Shown: positions 17,967-26,075 of the stretch, piece after piece
Layout: every line of letters begins with the position of its first letter
Numbering within the stretch: the first letter of the stretch is position 1
Assembly: GCA_947474005.1 (NCBI GenBank)
Contig: CANJHI010000015.1
Location: 1 to 54,214 of the forward strand
Length of the DNA stretch: 54,214 nucleotides
From: Alphaproteobacteria bacterium
Lineage (GTDB): Bacteria > Pseudomonadota > Alphaproteobacteria > Reyranellales > Reyranellaceae
Direction: 5' to 3'
Notes under the pieces: generated by a model
Seen by the model: the letters and a program-made list of their open reading frames with translations, nothing else
Databases searched by the model: none
What the model was told of the DNA's origin: nothing
Translations under genes and position numbers: made by a program

Positions 17967-18968
17967 CTACTCTACCTTGGCGCCAGACTGCTTGATGAGG
18001 TCGGCCCAGATCGGCGTCTCGCGCGCGAGAACCGCGGCAAGTTCGGCGGGTGTGGAACCCACTGGCGTCTGTCCCTGGGCGATCAGTTTCTCGGCAATGT
18101 CGGGCTGGCGGATCACCGCCGCGATCTCGCGCTGCAGGCGATTGACGATGTCGGACGGTGTTCCGGCCGGTGCATAGGCCGCGACGAACAGGCTGAGGTC
18201 GAAGCCGGCTACCAGCTGTTCGGCGAAGGTGCCGAGTTCGGGCATCGACGCCGAGCGCTTGGCGCCGGCAACGGCGAGCGGCTTCACCCGGCCGGCGGCG
18301 ATCTGCGTCTTGGCGCTGGTGGGGCTCGCCCAAGTGATGTCGAGTGTCCCGTTCGCGACATCCTGGAGGGCCGGCACGTCGCCGCGATAGGGCACATGGT
18401 TGTAAAGCCCGCCCCCGTTCGGACCGCTGAGGGCCTTCTCGAACATCAGCCCGTAGAGATGGCCGCTCGAGCCGATCCCCCAACTGCCGTAGGTTGCGGG
18501 CCGCCCCAGCCCTTTGACCCAGGCGGCCATGCCGCGGAGATCGCTGAACGGTGCATCGGCCTTCACCACCACGAGGATCGTTCCCAGCGACACGAGTGAC
18601 ACCGGGATCAGATCCTTGTCGGGATCGAATGGCAGCTTGGCGTAAAGCGTTGGGTTGTTGGTGTGGGTGGAATTCGTCGTGATCAGGAAGGTGTAGCCAT
18701 CGGGTGGGGCCTTGGCGACGATGTCTGCCCCGATGATCGTGTTGGCACCCGGCTTGGGATCGACCAGGACCTGCTGGCCCAGGCGTGCCGAGAGGCTGTC
18801 GGCGATGACGCGGACCAGGGCATCGATTGCCCCACCCGGGTTGAACGGCACAACGATCCGGATGGGCTTGGCCGGCCAGATGCCCTGCGTTTTACCCGCC
18901 GAGCCGAACAAAGGCACGGAAAGCGCCGCCCCAACGATGCTTCGCCGACCGATCGCTTTTCGCGACAT
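17967..18968 (-). CDS. Bug/TctC-family periplasmic solute-binding protein
   Basis: 333 aa. The N-terminus has a Tat-like signal (RKAIGRRSIVGAALS...). Mature hallmarks are WPAKPIRIVVPFNPGGAIDALVRVIAD, the PGAN loop, APPDGYTFL, and a late GTPSDIVNRLQREI. Bug proteins capture carboxylates and other small acids, usually feeding a TctAB membrane pair; no tctAB is present, as is common. The ATG at 18968 follows GGGAGGAAATC; 18983 lacks one. It is the first gene of the pair with the Rieske oxygenase. Confidence 0.9.
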   Translation of the reverse strand: MSRKAIGRRSIVGAALSVPLFGSAGKTQGIWPAKPIRIVVPFNPGGAIDALVRVIADSLSARLGQQVLVDPKPGANTIIGADIVAKAPPDGYTFLITTNSTHTNNPTLYAKLPFDPDKDLIPVSLVSLGTILVVVKADAPFSDLRGMAAWVKGLGRPATYGSWGIGSSGHLYGLMFEKALSGPNGGGLYNHVPYRGDVPALQDVANGTLDITWASPTSAKTQIAAGRVKPLAVAGAKRSASMPELGTFAEQLVAGFDLSLFVAAYAPAGTPSDIVNRLQREIAAVIRQPDIAEKLIAQGQTPVGSTPAELAAVLARETPIWADLIKQSGAKVE

Positions 18969-19169
18969 TGATTTCCTCCCCAAGATATCCGCGAAGACGT
19001 GGCTCTCTTTGCTGGCGCTTTATCTCCGCTGAAACCGGTCGAGACTCTAGCCACGCTTTTGCCCGGCGCATAGGTCGGCTGCAGCCGGAATGAGGCCTGC
19101 ATCGCGGAAATCTGGACGGCAGACGCGCCCCCAGGGAAGCCATACACTCCGCCCAAGGGAGAATATGCC

Positions 19170-20075
19170 GTGCCGCTCTGGATACCGATCACCATCGCCG
19201 CCGCGCTGTGCCAGAACATCCGGACGACGATGCAGCAGAAGATTCGCGGCATTCTGAGCGTCGACGGTGCCAATTTCGTCCGCTACCTCTACGGCGCCCC
19301 GCTGGCGCTGGGCGCCCTCGCCTTCCTCGTCTGGGGCACCGGCCGCACGGTGCCCACGATTTCCTGGACCTTCCTGCTCCTGGTCACCATCGCGGGCGTG
19401 GCGCAGATCGTGGCCACCTCGCTGATGATCCATTCCTTCTCGCTGCGCAACTTCACGGTCGGCACGGTCTACTCAAAGACCGAGACTGTGTTCGTGGCGC
19501 TGTTCGCGACCTTCATCGCCGGCGAACCGCTGGCCTTCGGTTCGTGGATGGGCATCTTCGTCTGCCTGGGCGGAGTTGCCGTCCTGAGCGTACGTGGCAA
19601 GCTCTCCGACATACGCGGCTTGCTCGCCGACCTCACGCACAAGGGTGCGGTCTACGGCATCCTCTCCGGTGCGGTCTTCGCCATCGCCGCCGGCACGATC
19701 CGCGAGGCTTCGAAGCTGCTGCCCGAGGGCGACTTCATAATCCGCGGCATCACGGTGCTCGCCTGCATGAACACCATCCAGGTCGTGCTGATGGCGGCCT
19801 ACCTCGCACGCCGCGACCGCCCGCAGCTCGGCAAGGTCTGGCACAATTGGCGCTCCTCGATCTGGGTCGGCATCTTCAGCGTGCTGGGCTCGGCCGGCTG
19901 GGCGCTCGCCATGACGCTGGAGAACGCTGCCCTCGTGCGCGCCGTCGGCCAGATCGAGCTGGTCTTCACCTTCATTTCCTCGCGCCTCGTCCTCAAGGAG
20001 CGCCCGTCCCTCGGCGAATGGATCGGCAGCATCCTCGTGATCGGCGGCGTCGTTCTCATCCTCGTAACGCGGTGA
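19170..20075 (+). CDS. EamA/DMT-family membrane protein
   Basis: 301-aa protein with about ten hydrophobic helices. The first helix is unusual, with polar IRTTMQQKIRGIL after it. The C-terminal repeat ends ELVFTFISSRLVLKERPSLGEWIG, a typical EamA segment. GTG is the probable start, with AAGGGAG upstream; the ATG at 19165 is out of frame. The 4-bp gap to the CaiB gene suggests co-transcription, so it may move the acid or product handled by the CaiB/thiolase-like pair. That is inference from position only. Confidence 0.83.
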   Translation: MPLWIPITIAAALCQNIRTTMQQKIRGILSVDGANFVRYLYGAPLALGALAFLVWGTGRTVPTISWTFLLLVTIAGVAQIVATSLMIHSFSLRNFTVGTVYSKTETVFVALFATFIAGEPLAFGSWMGIFVCLGGVAVLSVRGKLSDIRGLLADLTHKGAVYGILSGAVFAIAAGTIREASKLLPEGDFIIRGITVLACMNTIQVVLMAAYLARRDRPQLGKVWHNWRSSIWVGIFSVLGSAGWALAMTLENAALVRAVGQIELVFTFISSRLVLKERPSLGEWIGSILVIGGVVLILVTR

Positions 20076-20079
20076 TCTC

Positions 20080-21240
20080 ATGACTGAACAGACAAGGCCG
20101 CTCCACGGCCTGCGCGTCCTCGACTTCTCGACAACCATCGCAGGACCGCATTGCACCCGCCTGCTGGCCGACATGGGCGCCGACGTCATCAAGGTCGAGT
20201 CGCCGGAGGGTGACCTGATGCGCTCGCGCCCTGTGCAACGCAACGGCGCCGGCACGATGTTCGGCCAGCTCAACGCCGGCAAGCGATCGATTGTGCTGGA
20301 TCTTAAACGGCCGGAAGCCATCGCCGCCGTGAAGAAGCTGGTCGCCGAGGTCGATATCGTGTTGGAGAACTATCGGCCGGGCGTGATGAAGCGCCTGGGC
20401 CTGGATTATCCCGAGCTCGCGAAGATCAATCCCAAGATCATCTATGGTGCCATCTCCGGCTACGGCCAGACCGGCCCTGCCGCCGGCCGGCCGGCCTATG
20501 CGCCGGTCATCCATGCCTCGACCGGCTACGACATGGCGCATCTCTTCTACCAGCAGGGCCGCGAGCGGCCCGACAATTGCGGCATCTTCGTTGCTGACTA
20601 CGCCAGTGGTGCCTATGCGATGGGCGCCATCCTGGCGGCGCTTCATCAGCGAAACGTCACCGGCAAGGGCCAGATGGTCGACGTCTCGATGTTCGAGAGC
20701 CTGGTCGGCATGCTGCTGGGCGAGGTCAACCGCGCGCAATTCGACTTCGAGATGCCGTCGCGGCCGATGTATGGGCCGGTCGAAGCCAAGGACGGCTATG
20801 TCATGCTGGCGACGGCAAGCGAGCGCACCTTCCAGGACATGGCGACAGCGGCGGGGCGGCGAGACTGGTTGACCGACCCGCGCTTCGAGAAATACGCCGA
20901 CCGGCGCATGAACTGGGGTCAGTTCGTCGACGAGTTCGAGGCCTGGTCCAAGACCATGACCGTCAAGGAATGCGTCGCCGCGCTCGAAAAGCACGGCGTC
21001 CCCTGTTCGCCCTATCTCACCGTCACTGAAGCCCTGAAGGATCCGCAGGTCGAGCATCGCGGCTCGCTCTGCACCATCGAGGACAGCGCCGGCGCCTTCA
21101 AGTCGCCCGCGCCGCCCTTCCGCTTCTCCGGCTCAGCCCTGCAAAGCGGTCCCAAGGTCGCAAGCCTTGGTGAACACACGAAAAGCGTCCTGGCCGACGC
21201 CGGCCTGGCGCCGGGTGAAATCGAGGCGTTGCTGAAATGA
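20080..21240 (+). CDS. CaiB/BaiF-type CoA transferase (family III)
   Basis: 386-aa class III CoA transferase. It moves CoA between carboxylic acids by way of an enzyme-bound anhydride. The catalytic aspartate is D173 in GIFVADYASGAYA. Other hallmarks are LRVLDFSTTIAGPHCTRLLADMGADVIKVE (split here for length: the strand-loop around residues 11-40), LNAGKRSIVLDLK and ENYRPGVMKRLG. Substrate preference cannot be deduced. It starts 4 bp after the EamA gene and overlaps the thiolase-like gene by 4 bp (ATGA), so the two enzymes very likely act in one pathway. Confidence 0.9.
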   Translation: MTEQTRPLHGLRVLDFSTTIAGPHCTRLLADMGADVIKVESPEGDLMRSRPVQRNGAGTMFGQLNAGKRSIVLDLKRPEAIAAVKKLVAEVDIVLENYRPGVMKRLGLDYPELAKINPKIIYGAISGYGQTGPAAGRPAYAPVIHASTGYDMAHLFYQQGRERPDNCGIFVADYASGAYAMGAILAALHQRNVTGKGQMVDVSMFESLVGMLLGEVNRAQFDFEMPSRPMYGPVEAKDGYVMLATASERTFQDMATAAGRRDWLTDPRFEKYADRRMNWGQFVDEFEAWSKTMTVKECVAALEKHGVPCSPYLTVTEALKDPQVEHRGSLCTIEDSAGAFKSPAPPFRFSGSALQSGPKVASLGEHTKSVLADAGLAPGEIEALLK

Positions 21241-22787
21241 TCGACCCACGCACGCCCATCCTCGTCGGCTGTGGCCAGATCACGGACAGGGCTGGCGAGC
21301 CATCGAGCGAGCGTTCGCGCGTGGCGTTCTGCGCCGAGGCGGCCAACCTGGCACTCGCGGACACCCAGGCCGCGATCGGCGGCCATGCGCTCGGCCACGA
21401 GATCGACGCGCTGGCCGTGATGGAGTTTTTCAGCGACATCAGCCCGCGCTTCGCCTCGCCCTACGGCCGCTCCAGCAATCCGCCCCAAAGCGTGGCGAAC
21501 CGATTGCATGCTCAGCCGCGACAGCTGCTCTACAGCCATTCTGGCGGCAACATGCCCCAATACCTGGTCAACCGCTTCGCCGAGGAGATCGCGCGCGGCG
21601 AGACCCAGCTCGCCCTGATCTGCGGCGCCGAATTGCTGCGCAGCACCCAGAACGCGCGCCGAGCCAATCTCAAGATCGACTGGAACGAGGATCCCGGTGG
21701 CGACGCCCCCGCCCGCATCGGCGATCCGCGCTTCGGCTTCAGCGAGGAGGAAGCCCGCCACGACCTGCGTGCCGCCATCCATTTCTATCCGCTGCTGGAG
21801 AACGCCATCCGCGGCGGCCTCGGGCGCGATGTCGACAGCCACATGAAGGCTATGGGCCGGCTGTTCGAGCGTCTCGCCGCCGTTGCCAAGGACAATCCGC
21901 TGGCAACGCGGCGCGAAGGCTACAGCGCCGAAGCCCTGTCGACGATCTCCGACGACAACCGCTGGATCTGCTTCCCTTACCCGCGGCTGATGAACGCCAA
22001 TGCCATCATCGATCAATCGGCAGCGGTGCTCGTCACGTCGGTGGGCAAGGCGCAGGAATGGGGTATCCCGCAGGACCGCTGGGTGTTCCTGCACGGTTGC
22101 GCCGACGGCACGGATACCTGGGTGGTCTCCGAGCGCGAGAAGCTCGATGCCTCGCCCGCGATCCGCGGCTGCGCGCGCATCGCCCTCGACATGGCCGGCA
22201 AGAAGGTGGCCGACGTCGCGGCCTTCGATCTCTACAGCTGTTTCCCGTCCGCGGTCGAGGTGGCGATGCGGGAGATCGGCATCGCCGAGGACGATCCGCG
22301 GCCGATCAGCGTCACCGGTGGCCTGCCGTTCTTCGGCGGCCCCGGCAACAACTACGTCACCCATTCGATCGCCGAGATGATGAACGTCGTGCGCAAGAAG
22401 CCCGGCTCGTTCGGCATGGTGACGGCCAACGGCAACTACCTCACCAAGCACTCGGCCGGCCTTTATTCGAGCGAGCCGACCAAAGGGCCGTGGAAGCGTG
22501 AGGATCCCAAGAAGTTCCAGGCCGAGCTCGATGCCCGGACGAAACGGAAGGTCGAGACCAAGCCGTCCGGCATCGGCACGATCGAGACCTACTGCGTCAC
22601 TTATGGCAAGGATGCCCCGGAACGCGGCTACATCCTGGGGCGGCTCGATGCCACGGGCGACCGCTTCGTCGCCATGACGCCCCAGGAGCCGGCGATCCTG
22701 GCCGACATGCTGACGCGCGAGCAGTTGGGGCGTAAGGTGTCGATCTCCGATGAGGGCGGTCGCAACGTCTTCCGCCCCTTGGTCTGA
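21237..22787 (+). CDS. thiolase-superfamily protein (acetyl-CoA acetyltransferase-like), nucleophile apparently lost
   Basis: 516 aa, thiolase fold over residues 1-400 with an extra C-terminal beta-rich domain (about 430-516). The N-terminal strand TPILVGCGQITDR and IDALAVMEFFSD are thiolase-like. Where active thiolases have a Cys-containing CxSG loop, this protein reads LYSHSGGNMPQ (97-108), so the nucleophile is replaced by Ser/His. Later loops FDLYSCFPSAVE and PFFGGPGNNYVTHS match the CxG/GHP region loosely. It resembles actinobacterial and alphaproteobacterial SCP2-thiolase-like proteins of unknown reaction. Translationally coupled to the CaiB gene. Confidence 0.75.
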   Translation: MIDPRTPILVGCGQITDRAGEPSSERSRVAFCAEAANLALADTQAAIGGHALGHEIDALAVMEFFSDISPRFASPYGRSSNPPQSVANRLHAQPRQLLYSHSGGNMPQYLVNRFAEEIARGETQLALICGAELLRSTQNARRANLKIDWNEDPGGDAPARIGDPRFGFSEEEARHDLRAAIHFYPLLENAIRGGLGRDVDSHMKAMGRLFERLAAVAKDNPLATRREGYSAEALSTISDDNRWICFPYPRLMNANAIIDQSAAVLVTSVGKAQEWGIPQDRWVFLHGCADGTDTWVVSEREKLDASPAIRGCARIALDMAGKKVADVAAFDLYSCFPSAVEVAMREIGIAEDDPRPISVTGGLPFFGGPGNNYVTHSIAEMMNVVRKKPGSFGMVTANGNYLTKHSAGLYSSEPTKGPWKREDPKKFQAELDARTKRKVETKPSGIGTIETYCVTYGKDAPERGYILGRLDATGDRFVAMTPQEPAILADMLTREQLGRKVSISDEGGRNVFRPLV

Positions 22788-22804
22788 CGGCGCACTTCCC
22801 GACG

Positions 22805-23239
22805 TCAGCCGTCTAGTTGGACGATCTTCAATCCCGGCACGGCCGGCAGGCGGCGGTCGTTGGTGAGAAATACCGAACACCCCGCGGCAAGAGCTGCCGC
22901 CAGTTGCACCGCATCAGGCGTCGCTGCGCCAGTCGTCGCCCGAATTTGGGTCGCCAACCGCAGATGATCGCGGCTGAGATCGGCCATCCGGACGCCGCGG
23001 CCTCGCGTCAGTGCGGCCTCATGACGTTGAGCCAATAACATGCTGCCGGCGCGGTAGGGGACAATGAGAACCTCCAACAGCATCAATGCCGAGGTCACAA
23101 GTTCAAGCTCGCCGGCGTCTGCCGCACCGAACAGCGGCATGATCGACTGCAAGTAACGTTCATCTTCCTCGATGAAATAGATGAAGATTGCCGTGTCGAC
23201 ACCGACCGGACCGGGGCCGAGATCGTCGATCAGCGCCAC
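22805..23239 (-). CDS. PIN-domain ribonuclease toxin (FitB/VapC-like)
   Basis: 144-aa PIN domain. The acidic metal site is complete: D15 (VGVDTAIFIYF), E56 (LMLLEVLI), D109 (TPDAVQLAAA) and D128 (FLTNDRRL). PIN toxins cleave RNA, often tRNA or rRNA, when freed from the antitoxin. The likely GTG start at 23239 lies 10 bp inside the antitoxin gene and follows AAGAGCGGG, which fits a coupled module. The frame remains open upstream to 24559, but that is antisense to the PhyH gene and not coding. Target unknown. Confidence 0.85.
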   Translation of the reverse strand: MALIDDLGPGPVGVDTAIFIYFIEEDERYLQSIMPLFGAADAGELELVTSALMLLEVLIVPYRAGSMLLAQRHEAALTRGRGVRMADLSRDHLRLATQIRATTGAATPDAVQLAAALAAGCSVFLTNDRRLPAVPGLKIVQLDG

Positions 23240-23460
23240 CCTGCCCGCTCTTTCGCCACATGCGATCCGGCATCGATGTCGCGCCATAGTTCTTTGCCCA
23301 GACCGCGCAACTCCAGGATCAAAACGGCCGGCGGCGGCTCGAGCGCTTGCTCGAGCAGGACCACGACTGCCTGAGCGACGGAGCGGCGCTCGCGCTTGGC
23401 GCGCACCTTCAGCTTGCGATACAGACCGTCGGGCAGATTCTTGACATTGAGGATCGCCAT
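23230..23460 (-). CDS. Arc/FitA-type antitoxin
   Basis: 76 aa. The N-terminal ribbon-helix-helix is MAILNVKNLPDGLYRKLKVR followed by a helix with RRSVAQAVVVLLEQAL, the FitA-like pattern. The acidic and aromatic C-terminus (KELWRDIDAGSH) would wrap the PIN toxin. The ATG at 23460 has GGGGGA upstream. A perfect 5-bp inverted repeat just upstream is a likely operator. It should bind DNA as a dimer and repress its own operon. I put the gene as an antitoxin with good confidence because of the overlapping toxin. Confidence 0.82.
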   Translation of the reverse strand: MAILNVKNLPDGLYRKLKVRAKRERRSVAQAVVVLLEQALEPPPAVLILELRGLGKELWRDIDAGSHVAKERAGWR

Positions 23461-23476
23461 ACGTCCCCCATAATTC

Positions 23477-23489
23477 CTCCATTTTGGAG
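23477..23489. promoter_or_regulatory. candidate toxin-antitoxin operator (inverted repeat)
   Basis: CTCCA-TTT-TGGAG is a perfect 5-bp inverted repeat, 17 bp before the antitoxin ATG. A weak promoter reading leftwards would place it at the -10 region. Ribbon-helix-helix antitoxins bind such short dyads to autoregulate. Confidence 0.4.
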
Positions 23490-23587
23490 TCACTGGCGCT
23501 GTCCATCAAGTATGCTTGGGATCTCTTGATCGGCGCTTTACGCCGCGGGCGGGTGGGATCAAGGTTGAGGCAGCCATTGAGGAAATC

Positions 23588-24418
<831 letters not shown>

Positions 24419-24432
24419 GTCGGCTTCAGGCG

Positions 24433-24906
24433 ATGGAGATCCGGAAGGCCACCGCGTCAGATCTCGAGGCGATCGTCGTCCTCGTCGAACACCATCGCCG
24501 CCAGCTTCAGAAATATCAGCCGACATTCTGGCACAAGGCCGCCAATTCGGCCGAAACAACGCGAAGCTTCTTCACAAAGCTCCTGTCGGAGCAGGAGACA
24601 TTTTTCCTGGTCGCGATCGAGGGCGTTCAGGTGCTGGGCTTTCTGATCGCCCGAAGGTTTCCCGCACCGCCCGTGTTTGCGCCGGGCGGTGACACCTACC
24701 TGGTCGACGATTTCAGTGTCCTCGAACCGCATCACTGGCTATCGGTCGGCGAGGCGCTGCTCTCGCACGCGTCCACCTTGATCCACGAGGCCGGCGCGGC
24801 CCAGATCGTGGTGGTCGGCGCCGATCGCGACCTCGCCAAGGCCGAGATGCTCCGCCGATCCGACCTGACCATCGCATCGAACTGGTGGACGAAGCCGCTG
24901 CGTTAA
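24433..24906 (+). CDS. GNAT-family acetyltransferase-like protein
   Basis: 157 aa. The N-terminal MEIRKATASDLEAIVVLVEHH is a GNAT opening, followed by FFLVAIEGVQVLGFLIAR and VDDFSVLEPHHWLSVGEALLSHA. The acetyl-CoA loop (normally Q/RxxGxG/A) is degenerate here (LSVGEAL), so activity is uncertain. The C-terminal FTKPLR-like end (WWTKPLR) is common in this group. It lies 14 bp after PhyH and converges on the MerR-ATPase gene. Confidence 0.72.
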   Translation: MEIRKATASDLEAIVVLVEHHRRQLQKYQPTFWHKAANSAETTRSFFTKLLSEQETFFLVAIEGVQVLGFLIARRFPAPPVFAPGGDTYLVDDFSVLEPHHWLSVGEALLSHASTLIHEAGAAQIVVVGADRDLAKAEMLRRSDLTIASNWWTKPLR

Positions 24907-24941
24907 GGTGCCCGGGCGCAGATCGCCCCCGGCGCAGATCC

Positions 24942-25976
24942 CTATGCCACCTGGGGGCGCCACGCGATGACACCTTCGGTCCGCGCCCGCACCTCGGGCG
25001 AAGCCAGGCAGGTAGCGACGGCCTCATAGCCGGGCGCGCCGGGATAAGGGGCGACGCGGGTCGGCGGGCTGTGGTTGGCCGGGCAGAATGTGATCGACTC
25101 GTCGGGCCCGACGGCGACCAGGTCGAGGATCGCGCTGGAGCGCGTGAGCAGGAAGAGCGGGCGACCGCCGGGCCCGCGGCGGCGCAGATGGGCGATCAGC
25201 GCTTCCTGCGCGGCCTGATCCAGCCCCTGCTCCACCATGTCGACGACCAGCACGGCAGGGCCTTGGGATTCCAGTCCGACGAGCAGCGTGACCAGGGGCT
25301 TCGACACCACGGCGCCGTCCTCGACGAGCCAGGCCAGGCTCTCATCGACCCGTGCCTTGAGGGCCGGGTCGCTGTCCAACCGCGCCCGTGCTGCAGCACC
25401 GCCATCCGCCAACCGGTCCAGGCCCAGGAAGGCAGCATCGGGCAAAGTCTCGGCCAGCCGTTGGGCCAGCCGGGTCTTGCCGCTGCCCAGCGGGCCGATG
25501 ATGTAGTTCAACGCCCTGATGTCGCGCAGTTCGAACCGTTCGCCACCCCACGGCCAAGGAAGGTCGAAGGCGATGCTGAGGTCGGCGGGCGGTCCCAGCA
25601 GGCGCGTCAGCTCCGCCGCCGTCGGCAGCTGGCCCTGGGCAAGATCGGTCCGCAGTCCGCGGATTTTCTCCACGGCGGCGGCGAGTTCGCGGACCCGGCC
25701 CTCAAGCGTCGCCTGATGCGTTGCCAGGGCGGGCTCCAGATCCTCGGGGTCGCCCCGCAGCACCCGCGCCACCTGGGCGAGACTGAGACCGAGCCCGCGC
25801 AGGGCCACGATCTCAAGCGCACGGGCCATCTCGGCAGGACCATAGGCCCGCCAGCCCGCCGCGCTACGGATCGGCGTGAGCAGACCGCGCTGTTCGTAAA
25901 GTCGAAGGGCTTTGGCGGAGACGCCGAGTCGTCGGGCGGCTTCCGAAGAGTTCAGGAATTGGGCGGAAGAGCTCAC
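24942..25976 (-). CDS. MerR-family regulator fused to a P-loop ATPase domain
   Basis: 344 aa. Residues 5-75 are a MerR winged helix: SEAARRLGVSAKALRLYEQ, GLLTPIR, GWRAYGPAEM and ALRGLGLSLAQVARVL. A coiled region follows (85-112). Instead of a small effector domain, residues about 145-300 form a P-loop ATPase with Walker A GPLGSGKT (161-168) and a Walker B-like AVLVVD (241-246), then FLLTRSSAI. No ABC signature motif is present. GTG at 25976 follows GAGGTGATTC. A MerR-type promoter with a 19-bp spacer lies directly upstream, indicating autoregulation. What the ATPase senses is unknown. Confidence 0.85.
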   Translation of the reverse strand: MSSSAQFLNSSEAARRLGVSAKALRLYEQRGLLTPIRSAAGWRAYGPAEMARALEIVALRGLGLSLAQVARVLRGDPEDLEPALATHQATLEGRVRELAAAVEKIRGLRTDLAQGQLPTAAELTRLLGPPADLSIAFDLPWPWGGERFELRDIRALNYIIGPLGSGKTRLAQRLAETLPDAAFLGLDRLADGGAAARARLDSDPALKARVDESLAWLVEDGAVVSKPLVTLLVGLESQGPAVLVVDMVEQGLDQAAQEALIAHLRRRGPGGRPLFLLTRSSAILDLVAVGPDESITFCPANHSPPTRVAPYPGAPGYEAVATCLASPEVRARTEGVIAWRPQVA

Positions 25977-26006
25977 GAATCACCTCGTTGCTTGCTGACC
26001 GCTTTC

Positions 26007-26037
26007 CTTATCGGGGCTGCCCCAAGGGCCGGGTCAA
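26007..26037 (-). promoter_or_regulatory. MerR-type promoter with 19-bp spacer and internal dyad
   Basis: On the minus strand TTGACC (26037-26032) and GATAAG (26012-26007) are 19 bp apart, the over-long spacing typical of MerR-controlled promoters. The spacer contains the perfect dyad GGGGC-A-GCCCC (26013-26023), and CCTT/AAGG steps flank it. Transcription would start near 26000, about 24 nt before the GTG of the MerR-ATPase gene. Confidence 0.65.
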
Positions 26038-26075
26038 GCCGCGATCTCCCATTTTTCCACCGCCGCGTGAGGACG

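Noticed and set aside
21012..22880. 622-codon minus-strand open frame opposite the thiolase-like gene
   Set aside because: Rich in His, Arg, Asp and Gly with no motif, and fully antisense to the CaiB and thiolase-like genes.
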